A DNA stretch of 64,000 nt from Treponema sp. CETP13. GTDB taxonomy: Bacteria; Spirochaetota; Spirochaetia; Treponematales; Treponemataceae. The position numbers and the translations under genes were made by a program. Below, one piece after another: positions 14,566-24,007 of the stretch. Under the pieces are notes generated by a model. That model was not told the DNA's origin and did no database searches. It saw only the letters and a program-made list of their open reading frames with translations. Positions within the stretch are counted from its first letter, which is position 1; every line of letters begins with the position of its first letter. The stretch is from the NCBI GenBank assembly GCA_001885315.1, contig MLPZ01000002.1:1-64000 (forward strand), read 5' to 3'.

Positions 14566-16689
14566 ATGAGCACAATCTCAACTTCTAAAAAAACAAAATT
14601 AAGAGTGTTAATCGCCGCAAGCATAGGGTTCTTTGTTATTTTACTTTTCTATTTTGTAGGAGTTTTTTCTTTTATAGAAAATAAATCATATGATGATAGA
14701 ATGAAAAAAACAGCACATTTTTACAAAGCAAATGATAATATTGTGTTTATCATGCTCGATCAGGACAGTCTTAACTGGGCAAAAGAAGAAAAAGGTTGGA
14801 GCTGGCCTTGGCCAAGAGCTGCTTACGGAGATATAGTAAATTTTTTTAACGTTGCAAAAGCAAATTCTGTCGCTTTTGATGTTTTATATACAGAGCCATC
14901 TATTTATGGTGCAAGTGATGATGAGGCCTTTGCAAAAGCAAATCGTGCATATGGTAAAACTATAGTTGCAGTTCATTTTTTAGAAAAAAATGGATTACCT
15001 GTAGATCCTGTTTTCCCAGTGGATCCAATAAAAAGTTCTGTGGCTGTTCTTGCTAATGTCCAAAGTTCAAAGGACAATGATGATATTATACGTCGCAGTA
15101 GTTATGGAGTTGTGCATGAAAATACAGTTTATCCTACACTAGGAATTGCCTCTTTTTATATAAATTCGGATTCTAAAAAAGATAGAAATATTCTTACAGT
15201 GTCACAGATTGAACAATCAGCAAGAAATAACGAAACGATACAGTTAAGATATACTGCTTCTGCAGATGATTACATTCCGTATAGTGCCAAGGAAATTTTG
15301 CAGAGTTATCAGATGGTTAAAGATTGTCAAGAAGAAGGGATTACACAAAACTTTGACAAAACTGGTAAATTTGAAAACCTTTTAGAGCCAGAATTATTTG
15401 CCGGTACAGATGTATTTTTTGGGTTTTATGGGCCAGGGCTTTATGATATTTGTAGTACTCCTGTCTCTCAAGTATACCCAGGAGTCGGTGTGCATTTAAG
15501 TTTATTAAACACAGTGGAAGATAAGAGTGAAATAAAAAAAGTTTCGCTAGGTGTTTTGCTATTACTTTTTCTTATTAGCGCAATACTAGGTGTATTACCG
15601 ATTTTAATTTCTAAACATATTCTTGGGAAGTTATTTTGGGTTCTTGCAAATTTTGTTGTTATTATAATTGGCATATATGCTTTGTTTATCCCAGGCATTT
15701 GGATTCCTTTTTCTACAAGTTTTTTTTGTGCTGGAACTTTTGCAATTGGATTCGTTGTTACTTTTCAGGCAGAAGGATCTCAGCGTCGCTATATAAAAAA
15801 TGCTTTTAGTCAATATTTAAGTCCTGCTGTAATTGAAAGATTAATTGATAATCCAGAAATGCTAAAACTTGGTGGTGAACGCAGAGAAATAAGTATATAT
15901 TTTTCGGATATACAAGGGTTTACGAGTATTTCTGAGCGGTTAGATCCAGGTGATTTAACTTCTTTATTAAATAATTATCTTACAGAAATGTCAGATATAA
16001 TTCTCGCTAGTGGTGGGACAATAGATAAGTATGAGGGCGATGCAGTTATTGCATTTTGGAATGCTCCTACAGATGAAAGTGATCATGCCCGCCGAGCTCT
16101 TGAGTCAGCTATGCGATGTCAAAGTCGACTTGCAGAATTACGTGCAGATTTAGAAAAACGTGCAGGTGGGGTTTTAAAGCAGAGAATTGGTTTAAATACA
16201 GGATTTGCAGTTGTTGGTAATTTGGGTTCAGATAAGCGTTTTGATTATACAATGCTCGGAGATTCTGTAAATCTTGCTGCACGTCTTGAAGGATTAAACA
16301 AACAGTTTGGTACTTATACAATGTGTTCAGATGCGTTACGAAAAGCTGCAATTGATTGCGGGGCAAATTTTGCATTTAGAGAATTAGCCAGAGTTGCAGT
16401 TGTTGGCAAAAAACAAGCAGTAACAGTGTTTGAGCCGATGCTTCAGTCTAATTTTAAAGCTCATGAAGTTGAATTTGCAATTTTTGATAAAGGCAGAGAA
16501 GCTTTTTATAAAGGGGAACTTGGAAAGGCTATTCAGTATTTTGAGTCTATTACAACTGATCCAGCAGCTTCAAAATATGTTTCAAAATGTCAGGATTTAA
16601 TTGCTTATTTTGGTTGTGATACTGTATCTGATAGTAAAAAAAACGAAGCTGCAGATTGGAAAGGAATTTGGGTTGCAGATACAAAGTAA
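14566..16689 (+). CDS. CHASE2-domain class III adenylate cyclase
   Basis: The 707-residue protein has an N-terminal membrane anchor, a periplasmic CHASE2 sensor domain (residues about 40-310, with SYDDRMKKT and the SWPWPRAAYGD motif), three transmembrane helices (about 325-405) and a cytoplasmic cyclase domain (about 440-620). Both metal-binding Asp residues are present (YFSDIQGFTS and YEGDAVIAFW), as are the Lys in DKYEGD and the NLAARLE transition-state motif, so it should be active and make cAMP from ATP. It ends at the base before the convergent transglycosylase stop codon. The operon context suggests it senses the envelope state. Confidence 0.88.
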   Translation: MSTISTSKKTKLRVLIAASIGFFVILLFYFVGVFSFIENKSYDDRMKKTAHFYKANDNIVFIMLDQDSLNWAKEEKGWSWPWPRAAYGDIVNFFNVAKANSVAFDVLYTEPSIYGASDDEAFAKANRAYGKTIVAVHFLEKNGLPVDPVFPVDPIKSSVAVLANVQSSKDNDDIIRRSSYGVVHENTVYPTLGIASFYINSDSKKDRNILTVSQIEQSARNNETIQLRYTASADDYIPYSAKEILQSYQMVKDCQEEGITQNFDKTGKFENLLEPELFAGTDVFFGFYGPGLYDICSTPVSQVYPGVGVHLSLLNTVEDKSEIKKVSLGVLLLLFLISAILGVLPILISKHILGKLFWVLANFVVIIIGIYALFIPGIWIPFSTSFFCAGTFAIGFVVTFQAEGSQRRYIKNAFSQYLSPAVIERLIDNPEMLKLGGERREISIYFSDIQGFTSISERLDPGDLTSLLNNYLTEMSDIILASGGTIDKYEGDAVIAFWNAPTDESDHARRALESAMRCQSRLAELRADLEKRAGGVLKQRIGLNTGFAVVGNLGSDKRFDYTMLGDSVNLAARLEGLNKQFGTYTMCSDALRKAAIDCGANFAFRELARVAVVGKKQAVTVFEPMLQSNFKAHEVEFAIFDKGREAFYKGELGKAIQYFESITTDPAASKYVSKCQDLIAYFGCDTVSDSKKNEAADWKGIWVADTK

Positions 16690-18654
16690 TTATTTTTCGA
16701 AAATTTCATTTAGCACTTCATTTGTACTTTTGCCGTAATAAAGTGTTCCATACATAGCTGCAGCTGTTGCAATTTTTCTTCCATACTCTCGAGTTTGTGC
16801 AATAGGGACAACTTCTAAAAATAAATCTAGAGGTAAGTCTGGGTTTTCTTTTCTCCATCGACGAACTCTGGTTATGCCCCCATTATAAGAAAAAAAGGCT
16901 TGAATATAGGAATCATCCAAACGAGTGTATAATTCTTGGATGTAATGGGTTCCTAGTAAGATATTATCATCTGGTTTTGTTGTATCATATTCGCTTATTT
17001 TTAATTTTCGTGCCATATCTGCAGCTGTTCCTGCCATTAATTGAGTAAGTCCAACAGCATTCGCATATGAGACTACTTTTGCATTAAAAAAACTTTCACT
17101 TCGAATAAGTGCATACATGTAATATTCTGGAAAATTGTATTTAGTTGAGTATTCATGGACAAAAGTACTGTAGTATTGTGGATATATTTTTGCAAATTGT
17201 TCTTTTGTAACAGGTTCATCTGCAGCATATATTGCGGCGACATAGGTTCGTAATGCTTCTGGATACCAATTTAGATCTTTGCTCGTTGTGTTTGCTAATT
17301 CATCTCCGAGTTCTAACGCCAGTTCTGTAGATACATGAAATTTATTTGCTATATAGGTTGTGTATGCATTTTGGTAATCATGCTCTGCCAAAAAAATTTT
17401 TATATTTTTTTGTGTTTTACTATCTTTTTCGATTGTCCAGTCTTTGTCTTTTTCTGTAAGGTTCTGGATAATTTCTGTTGTTGACATTTTAAGTTTATTA
17501 GCAGCCATTAAACGGTAATAAAGTTTGCCATCAGGAGCTTCCCATGCTGTCTTAAACGCAGTTTTTATAGCCTTTGGGGTATTTGTTTCACTATTATCAG
17601 CCAAATTTTCTTGTAATAAACGCCCAGCAATATATGCATATTTTGATTTTGAATAATCTGATGCATAAGGCATTAAAAACTTATAAGTTGAATAATATGT
17701 ATCCCAAGCTCTGGTTGCAAGCATTGATTCACCTAATTCATCAAGAAAATCATCGAAATACAAAGAATCATTCCAAGAAGAAGCAAACTCTAATGTTGTA
17801 TTAAGAGCACTCCTGGTAGAATTTTTTTTTGTAGTTGTTAGATAGTACCATAGTGCATAATCATATAGATTTGGTTTGCTTGTGTTTTTCATTGCATATT
17901 CAAATTCTTCAAGCGCTTTTGTTCTGTTTTTCGAATTTGCTTTGTCATACAATTTTCCGCTGTATAAATGGCATAGAAACCTTTCTGTGCTGTTCGCTGG
18001 GAAAAAACTTGCAGCTTTAGATAGATTATCACCATTTTTTTCTTTTTGATCTGAACCATAAGTAATTGCTTTTAAAATATCTACTAAGAGAGTAAGTGGT
18101 TTGTTTTTTAGATAATCTATTGTAGTTATGTCTTTAGATTCAGTTGTAAGTTTTGAATATGCATCTTCCCAATTTCTTTTGTAGCAAGAAATTCGGAAGT
18201 CTATTAAACTACTAATATTTGCAGGAATTACCACTAGATTTGTTCCATTACTTGTTAAAGCATGTGTAGCAAAATCGACATGATATTGTGACATAGGATA
18301 ATATTCATACCACGCTAGAAGATATTGTTCGAAAAATGAATTATCAAGTAGAAGCATGGCGCGTAGTACAAGTTCAATTTCTTTGTTTTTTATGTTTATT
18401 TCTTGTTTTTCATCTGCTAGCTGAGCTATATTATTTTTTGGAATCCTGGCATTGCTTCCCAATAAAGTATGAGCTAGCCCCCATTCCTTGAATTCTGCAA
18501 TTTCTGGGAGAGGCGTTAGTTCAAGTACTTTTCTATAATGTCCTTTTTGGTAAGCAATTTCTGCTTTAGTTAGAGTTGTTCTTGAAGAGCAAGATACAAG
18601 TAATAAAAAAGTTAGAATTGAGGATATAATAATAGTTTTTTTTTGTAAAACCAC
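16690..18654 (-). CDS. Soluble-type lytic transglycosylase lipoprotein
   Basis: The 654-residue protein has a lipobox (LLLVSCSS), a long helical solenoid, and a C-terminal SLT domain of about 130 residues. The catalytic Glu lies in ALIRSESFFNAKV, followed by ANAVGLTQLMAGTA and FSYNGGITRVRRWR, matching Slt70-type enzymes. It cuts glycan strands of peptidoglycan in the periplasm, forming 1,6-anhydro ends. The start is GTG with a weak AGGTG ribosome site, 11 bp after the LysM gene, so both form an operon for cell-wall work. Confidence 0.9.
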   Translation of the reverse strand: MVLQKKTIIISSILTFLLLVSCSSRTTLTKAEIAYQKGHYRKVLELTPLPEIAEFKEWGLAHTLLGSNARIPKNNIAQLADEKQEINIKNKEIELVLRAMLLLDNSFFEQYLLAWYEYYPMSQYHVDFATHALTSNGTNLVVIPANISSLIDFRISCYKRNWEDAYSKLTTESKDITTIDYLKNKPLTLLVDILKAITYGSDQKEKNGDNLSKAASFFPANSTERFLCHLYSGKLYDKANSKNRTKALEEFEYAMKNTSKPNLYDYALWYYLTTTKKNSTRSALNTTLEFASSWNDSLYFDDFLDELGESMLATRAWDTYYSTYKFLMPYASDYSKSKYAYIAGRLLQENLADNSETNTPKAIKTAFKTAWEAPDGKLYYRLMAANKLKMSTTEIIQNLTEKDKDWTIEKDSKTQKNIKIFLAEHDYQNAYTTYIANKFHVSTELALELGDELANTTSKDLNWYPEALRTYVAAIYAADEPVTKEQFAKIYPQYYSTFVHEYSTKYNFPEYYMYALIRSESFFNAKVVSYANAVGLTQLMAGTAADMARKLKISEYDTTKPDDNILLGTHYIQELYTRLDDSYIQAFFSYNGGITRVRRWRKENPDLPLDLFLEVVPIAQTREYGRKIATAAAMYGTLYYGKSTNEVLNEIFEK

Positions 18655-18665
18655 TGAACACCTAC

Positions 18666-20180
18666 TTATCGTGCAGGTATTTCAATATATGTCCCTGCTA
18701 TAATCATATCTGGATTCTTAATATGATTATGTTCTGCAATAGTATCATACAACCAAGGATTTCTATAATATGTCTCTGATAAATCCCAAAGAGTATCTCC
18801 CCAACGCAATAGGTATGAAACAGCATTTATCTCTGTTTTTTCAACAGCAACTATAGGTTCTGGAACTGTTTCTTCTGGTACGACTTCGATGGTATTTTCA
18901 GCAATAACTTCTTTTTCTGAAATTTGGCCTATTTTTTCTTCTGGTATTTGTGTAACTTGTTCTATTGGAGCTTCTGTTGTTACAATATTTTCTGCTACAG
19001 GTGGTAAAGCGTTGCTGTTTTTAGATGGTGGAAAAGGACCAAGAATAAAAATTAAAATAACAGCTGCAATGCAAAGAAGAGTACAGATAAAACAGATGAT
19101 AAGAGGAATGCGAAATTTGCGTCTTTCTTTTGTTTCAATTTTCTCAACATCGTCGCTTAATGTTTCATCATATAATGGGGGCAATCGGCTTTCTGTTCCT
19201 GTAGATGGTTGTGTTTCTTGATATAAGTTATCAGTTTTTATTTGAGGCTTGTTATCGTCTATTATAGGAGTATCAAAATCTGGTAAATCATCTAAATCTG
19301 AAGTGTCAAAATTAGTATCTTCAGTATCGTCATAATTTTCTGTTTCTGATATTTCTTTGGTGTTTGCAATTTCAGGTTCGCTTGTTTCTTCTTTTGTATC
19401 AGATACAGGAGTTCTTTCTGTATCTTCTGAGGTAACATCTTCTGGTGTTATATCTTCTGGTGTGACATCCTCTAGTGCAGTGTCTTCAAAGTCGGGAAGG
19501 TCTGTAGAGTCAAAGTCAGGCAAGTCTTCCAAATCTGGGGCGTCAAAATTATCAGTGTTAGTTTCTGGTTCCGAAAAAGTATTAGAATTATTAGTAGAAA
19601 TGTCTTCTGTTATATCATTGTCAGTTTCGGGAATAGTAGTATCAATGTCATCAAAATCAGGTAAATTTCCCAAGTCTGGATCGTTTAAATCATCATTTTC
19701 GAGGGGCTCTTCGGCCTCATTTTCAGTAGAAAAATCTTCTGGAACTTCAAGTGAAAGATCGTCAGTATTTGTGGTATCTAAACTAGGTTCCTCGTTTTGG
19801 TCTGAATCTATAGTAAAATCAGAAATATTATCAAGTGAGTGTTCCGCAAGGGTAACAAGTGATACTTCTGTATTAGAAGCTGCCCCTGTTTCGGGATCTA
19901 TTACTTGTGCAGAAACCATGTTGTTATCGTCAATACTTAAGTCTAAATTTAAACTAGCTTCTCCTTGTAAATGGGTATTTAAATTCTCAATTAGAAGCGT
20001 ATCCATGTATTTGGGTTCTTCATCACTGTTTTCAGTTAATTTGTATAGGTTAACTTTTACTGTTGTTTGATTATCCCTAACTGTAGTAAGTTGAAGCGAT
20101 TTAGTTCCTGCTTCACCTTCTTTCATAATAGGATAAAAGGACCCATCGGCTTGTCGTACTGCAATAACTTTATTACTCAT
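18666..20180 (-). CDS. Membrane LysM protein with Hsp70-SBD-like N-terminus
   Basis: The protein of 504 residues has four parts. Residues about 20-120 (TTVRDNQTTVKVNLYK, later LDLSIDDNNMVSAQVIDP) resemble the beta-sandwich substrate-binding domain of Hsp70. Next is a very acidic linker with repeated DLPDFD motifs (about 125-345), then one transmembrane helix, then a Pro/Glu spacer and a C-terminal LysM domain (LLRWGDTLWDLSETYYRNP). With no signal peptide, the N-terminus should be cytoplasmic and LysM periplasmic, bound to peptidoglycan. I start at the ATG after GGAGAG rather than an ATG five codons earlier. It precedes a lytic transglycosylase. Confidence 0.7.
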   Translation of the reverse strand: MSNKVIAVRQADGSFYPIMKEGEAGTKSLQLTTVRDNQTTVKVNLYKLTENSDEEPKYMDTLLIENLNTHLQGEASLNLDLSIDDNNMVSAQVIDPETGAASNTEVSLVTLAEHSLDNISDFTIDSDQNEEPSLDTTNTDDLSLEVPEDFSTENEAEEPLENDDLNDPDLGNLPDFDDIDTTIPETDNDITEDISTNNSNTFSEPETNTDNFDAPDLEDLPDFDSTDLPDFEDTALEDVTPEDITPEDVTSEDTERTPVSDTKEETSEPEIANTKEISETENYDDTEDTNFDTSDLDDLPDFDTPIIDDNKPQIKTDNLYQETQPSTGTESRLPPLYDETLSDDVEKIETKERRKFRIPLIICFICTLLCIAAVILIFILGPFPPSKNSNALPPVAENIVTTEAPIEQVTQIPEEKIGQISEKEVIAENTIEVVPEETVPEPIVAVEKTEINAVSYLLRWGDTLWDLSETYYRNPWLYDTIAEHNHIKNPDMIIAGTYIEIPAR

Positions 20181-20198
20181 AAAAAATCTCTCCAATTA

Positions 20199-20274
20199 AG
20201 AATATTATGTAAAGGGGTTCTTGTCAACGATATTATTGTCTTTTCTTGACACCTAGTCTAAACATTGACATAAT
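20199..20274. promoter_or_regulatory. Divergent promoters of the LysM and TPR genes
   Basis: Minus strand: TTGACA-17-TATTCT (20199-20227) serves the LysM gene and leaves a short leader with GGAGAG. Plus strand: TTGACA-17-CATAAT (20246-20274) ends exactly 6 nt before the TPR gene ATG, so that message should be leaderless. Both are near-consensus promoters. Confidence 0.75.
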
Positions 20275-20280
20275 AGTTTT

Positions 20281-21636
20281 ATGAATATTTTGATGCCTGT
20301 TATGATTGTTGCTGTAATTGCAATTGGGCTTAGTACGATTCTTTTTCTTACTTCCCAAAAGAAAGATAGTGGTATTTCCAAAAATCATAAAAATAGAAAA
20401 TCAGTTATAAATTCTGCGACACGCAAACTTTCACAAGATCCTCATAATGTTGCAGCGTTAGAAGCTTTATCGAATTTGTATTTCGAAGAACATAATTGGG
20501 CAAAAGCGATGCCTTTATATAAAACAATCGTTGATATTTCATCTGTTCATAAAGAAATTAATATATTTGAGTCTGAATTGCGATATGGAATCTGTGCAGT
20601 AAATTTGGCTGACGGTGAGACAGCTGTAAGAGAACTCTCTCAAGCAAAAAAAATAGACCCAGATTCTTATGAAGTTAATTATTACATAGGTTTAGCTTTC
20701 TTTATAGGAAAGAAATATGATAAAGCCGTTCCTTTTTTAAAAAAATCTCGTGCTATTAATCCGGGTGCTCAGGAAGTGTATGAAAAAACTGGATTGGCAA
20801 TGTATTATGCAAAAATGTATAAGGAAGCGATTCCCTATTTAAAAAGAGGATTAGATATTAATCCTGAAAGTAAGGAACTTTTGTTTTGTATAGCAATGTC
20901 GTTAACTAAAACAGGTAATGGCGAACGAGCTCTAAAAATTTTTATGCATTTACGTCCAGATCCTAATTTTGGTGCTGATGCATGTGTTGCAGCGGGAGAC
21001 CTACATATGTATAGGGGCTCGATTGATAAAGCAATTTCGGATTATTTAATAGGTGTAAAACATGAAGATGCTCCTACAGATACAAAAGTAAATTTGTATT
21101 ATAAGCTTGCCCAATGCTTTCTTAAAAAAAGTGACTTACAAAATGCTCTTAATTTCTTAAAGAAAGTTCAAATTCTTCATCCAAATTATAAAGATGTTGT
21201 TATGCTAATTAAACGATATGAAGAGCTTAATAGAAACACAGCTTTGCAAATTTATTTAATAGGATCTTCTACTGATTTTCTTTCTTTGTGCCGTCAAATT
21301 GTTTCTGTATATTATAAGAGTGGTCAAGTTAAAGTAACAGGGATTACGCAGGAAAATAATACAGTTGAAATTCAAACTGATATAGAAACAGATAAATGGG
21401 AAGATACAGTAGTTTTCCATTTTACAAGAGATACTGGTTCTATTGGTGAGTTGTTTGTAAGAGAATTTCATGGAGCAATTAAAGACTGCCGTGCAGGAAA
21501 AGGTGTTTTTATTACAGCAGGTCAATTTTCTGATGAGGCTAAAAAATACACAGAAGTACGCCCCATCGATTTACTTGGAAAAGCGGATTTACTGAAGTTA
21601 CTTTCAAGAGTAGGAAATTCTAGTTTTACTATGTAA
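20281..21636 (+). CDS. Membrane-anchored TPR protein with degenerate Mrr-like domain
   Basis: The 451-residue protein starts with a membrane helix (LMPVMIVAVIAIGLSTILFLT) and has about six TPR-like repeats (residues 45-310; for example YEVNYYIGLAFFIGKKYDKA). The last 130 residues look like the Mrr/restriction-endonuclease fold: FVREFHGAIKDCRAGKGVF followed by ITAGQFSDEAKKY and IDLLGKADLLKLL. The usual D...QxK catalytic line reads TVVFHFTRD, so nuclease activity is unlikely. It probably serves protein or nucleic-acid binding at the inner membrane. Its ATG has no ribosome site. Confidence 0.7.
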   Translation: MNILMPVMIVAVIAIGLSTILFLTSQKKDSGISKNHKNRKSVINSATRKLSQDPHNVAALEALSNLYFEEHNWAKAMPLYKTIVDISSVHKEINIFESELRYGICAVNLADGETAVRELSQAKKIDPDSYEVNYYIGLAFFIGKKYDKAVPFLKKSRAINPGAQEVYEKTGLAMYYAKMYKEAIPYLKRGLDINPESKELLFCIAMSLTKTGNGERALKIFMHLRPDPNFGADACVAAGDLHMYRGSIDKAISDYLIGVKHEDAPTDTKVNLYYKLAQCFLKKSDLQNALNFLKKVQILHPNYKDVVMLIKRYEELNRNTALQIYLIGSSTDFLSLCRQIVSVYYKSGQVKVTGITQENNTVEIQTDIETDKWEDTVVFHFTRDTGSIGELFVREFHGAIKDCRAGKGVFITAGQFSDEAKKYTEVRPIDLLGKADLLKLLSRVGNSSFTM

Positions 21637-21642
21637 AAAATG

Positions 21643-22335
21643 TTATTTAGTTGGAATTATTACTAAATTGCGTTCGCGATCTTCTAAGAATGGTACTGAT
21701 AGTGGATACACTTTATATGCTGGTACCCATTGGTTTATACCTTCCATTTCACTTTCTATTTTGGTAATTCGAGCTTTGTAAGCAATAAGTTTTCCGTTTG
21801 GTTTTTTTAGGATACGTAAGAGAACTCGTATCATTTTCTTATCTAACGGTCTAAAAGCACGAAATACTGCAATGTCAAAGCTTTGTTGTTCTATACGTTC
21901 TGCTTGCTCATTAATTATAGAAACATTTGATAAACCTAGAATAGCAACACAATTTTCTAAGAATGAACACCTTTTTGACATCCGTTCTACCAAGATAAAT
22001 TGAAATTCTGGTAAAGCAATTGCTAGAGGAATACCAGGCAGTCCTCCACCTGTACCAATATCTGCAATACAGAAATCATCATTTTGGGAATGTTCGGTAT
22101 TTGCTTTTGTGTTTTTCATTTCTGTAGCGATTGCTTTAATTTTTGGTGCTGCAGAAAGGCTATCTAATATATGTTTTACAATAATATCTTCTTTTGTATC
22201 CGCACCACATAAGTCATATACTTTATTAAACATATCTAATTCGTTTAAATATTGTTCAATTTTAGGAACTATTGTACCTATCTCTTCTGGTAAAAATCCA
22301 ATTGTATTAAGCCCCTGTTGCAACTTCTCTAGCAT
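21643..22335 (-). CDS. rsmG: 16S rRNA (guanine-N7) methyltransferase RsmG
   Basis: The 230-residue protein has the RsmG SAM-binding motif (IADIGTGGGLPGIPLAIA), then VERMSKRCSFLENCVAILGL and VFRAFRPLDK. RsmG methylates G527 (E. coli numbering) in the 530 loop of 16S rRNA; loss gives low-level streptomycin resistance. AGAGG precedes the ATG by 7 nt. It is the last gene of a five-gene minus-strand run and ends 6 bp from the convergent TPR gene. Confidence 0.95.
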   Translation of the reverse strand: MLEKLQQGLNTIGFLPEEIGTIVPKIEQYLNELDMFNKVYDLCGADTKEDIIVKHILDSLSAAPKIKAIATEMKNTKANTEHSQNDDFCIADIGTGGGLPGIPLAIALPEFQFILVERMSKRCSFLENCVAILGLSNVSIINEQAERIEQQSFDIAVFRAFRPLDKKMIRVLLRILKKPNGKLIAYKARITKIESEMEGINQWVPAYKVYPLSVPFLEDRERNLVIIPTK

Positions 22336-22359
22336 AAATACCTCTTTTTGCTTAGTTGA

Positions 22360-23211
22360 TTATTGTTGAATTGCAAAATCAATTGATAATAATAGATCGA
22401 AATTTAAATCTGAACTTGTTTGGCGTAAAGCAATAAGATTTCCTGTTCGTTCTGCTGTTAAAGCATTTGACTTTGTTTTTGAAACGAGTTTTGACAAGAA
22501 AGTATCAGTATTCTTTTCTGTACTTATAGAAACTGTGTAATTTTTAGATGATTCAGGGAAAAAGTACATATAAAAGATATTTGAAGTTGTGTTGTTTTTA
22601 TAGTATGTTCCGGTAAATAAAAAAGCTCCATCTTTTTCTGGTTTAGATATCCAGTAATTCTTAAACGAATTAATTTTATTAGCTCCGTTTATGTTACATC
22701 GTAAAATTTTTCCATACTTAGAGTTTGTAGGGTCTACTGCAGATTGCGTGTCTAACGAGTTTTGTAAAACTGTATTTGAAGAATTTGAAAGTTCACTAGT
22801 TAAAAGGTTTTGCAAATCTGTAGTCGAATAAGAATTTGTGGAATTGGCGACATCTGCAGTACCGACAAGTTGTTGAAGAGCACTTGTTGCTAATGACGTT
22901 AAAGTTGAATCAGTACTGGTAGTTGTTACTGTATTTGAATTATCTGTTAATCCATTTACACTTGTAGAAGACGAACTTGTATCTAAAGAACCCGTAGTTG
23001 ATGACGAGTTATAATCAGTTGAGAGGGTAATGGTTGGAACTGTAGGAATCGTAACAGTGGGGACTGTAGGCATAGTTACTGCAGGAGCTGACGGCATAGA
23101 GATACTATTTGTTGATTCAGCAAAAATAGGGGTAACTAAAAAACTATAAACTAGCAAGACTTTCGTTAATAAGTTCAAGCCTACTAGAAAGTTGGTTAAT
23201 TGTTTTTTCAA
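22360..23211 (-). CDS. Secreted protein of unknown function, TTG start
   Basis: The 283-residue protein is not recognised. It has a hydrophobic signal-like segment (LLTKVLLVYSFLVTPIFA), a PTVPTVTIPTVPTITL repeat, a long Ser/Thr-rich low-complexity stretch (residues about 60-140) and a C-terminal beta-rich domain of about 110 residues. The most likely start is TTG at 23211 with AGGA 11 nt before it; this puts 68 bp of overlap on the end of the metallopeptidase gene. A shorter start near the signal core is possible. The product is probably exported. Confidence 0.6.
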   Translation of the reverse strand: MKKQLTNFLVGLNLLTKVLLVYSFLVTPIFAESTNSISMPSAPAVTMPTVPTVTIPTVPTITLSTDYNSSSTTGSLDTSSSSTSVNGLTDNSNTVTTTSTDSTLTSLATSALQQLVGTADVANSTNSYSTTDLQNLLTSELSNSSNTVLQNSLDTQSAVDPTNSKYGKILRCNINGANKINSFKNYWISKPEKDGAFLFTGTYYKNNTTSNIFYMYFFPESSKNYTVSISTEKNTDTFLSKLVSKTKSNALTAERTGNLIALRQTSSDLNFDLLLSIDFAIQQ

Positions 23212-23947
23212 GACGTGTTTTTTCCTTTTCTAATTTGGTCTTTTCATCAGTTTCTTGTGCTTTTCGTTTCATCATAGAGCGAATAGTGTCGGGACTAGAG
23301 CCTGAAAGAAGTTTATCTTGTGCTTCATTACGTTTTTTTTCGTCTGCAATTCCAGCTATCATTTTCATGTTTTCAAATCCGATAGCCGGATCTGGCTGAA
23401 CTGCACTTACTTTTGAAATAGATTTAGCTGCTGAACGTGGTAACTTCAAAACTCGATCAATGTAGTCTTCATATCGTACATTAGCAGTTTCACACAGATT
23501 ATGTGCTTTTGCAAGTAATTTTCCAAATTCAAGCATTAATTCGCCATTTTTTCGCAAATATTTATCTCTAATTTCTACTGTAAGCTCAGAAAGTTCTTGA
23601 GATTCTTCTACTCCGATTGAATATAAATTTTTTTGTTCGGCAATGTCTAATAATTCATGAAATTTTGTCCAAAATTCATTTGTATGAACTCGTGTTTTTT
23701 TAGGAGCTAATCCTGCTGTACTATTTAATTGTTTCTCATTTAGTAAATGATGTGTATATTCATGAATAGCAGTGTAGATAAGTTGATTATCTGTTTTAAA
23801 ATTCTTGTTATGTAATATAATTTCTTGTGTTTCGGGTTTGTACAGACCATTTACCTTTTTGCTTGATTTTCCGCTAAAAGTAACTGTAAACTCTACGCTG
23901 GTTTCTTCTATTTGTAAAAGGATATCTTTTACTTTATCTTGATTCAC
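23144..23947 (-). CDS. Putative zinc metallopeptidase (HEYTH)
   Basis: The 267-residue protein contains HEYTH (in IYTAIHEYTHHLLNE), the zinc and Glu motif of gluzincin-like peptidases, near residue 65. Another conserved-looking patch is HTNEFWTKFHELL, about 40 residues later. The C-terminal end is a charged coiled coil (KAQETDEKTKLEKEKTRLEK). No signal peptide is seen, so it should act in the cytoplasm. The start is GTG after AGGAG. Family assignment (SprT/ImmA-like or other) is not certain. Confidence 0.6.
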   Translation of the reverse strand: MNQDKVKDILLQIEETSVEFTVTFSGKSSKKVNGLYKPETQEIILHNKNFKTDNQLIYTAIHEYTHHLLNEKQLNSTAGLAPKKTRVHTNEFWTKFHELLDIAEQKNLYSIGVEESQELSELTVEIRDKYLRKNGELMLEFGKLLAKAHNLCETANVRYEDYIDRVLKLPRSAAKSISKVSAVQPDPAIGFENMKMIAGIADEKKRNEAQDKLLSGSSPDTIRSMMKRKAQETDEKTKLEKEKTRLEKTINQLSSRLELINESLASL

Positions 23948-24007
23948 TGTAAATCTCCTATAAAATTTCTAACTGCAAGTGTATCATACAAAATGTAATA
24001 ATACGTT

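Noticed and set aside
16684-16695. Convergent genes with directly abutting stop codons as an unusual overlap or fusion
   Set aside because: Both proteins are complete with normal C-termini; it is just tight packing.
19357-20070. A 237-residue Ser/Val-rich frame opposite the LysM gene
   Set aside because: It is the complement of the acidic, repetitive linker codons; there is no promoter or ribosome site.
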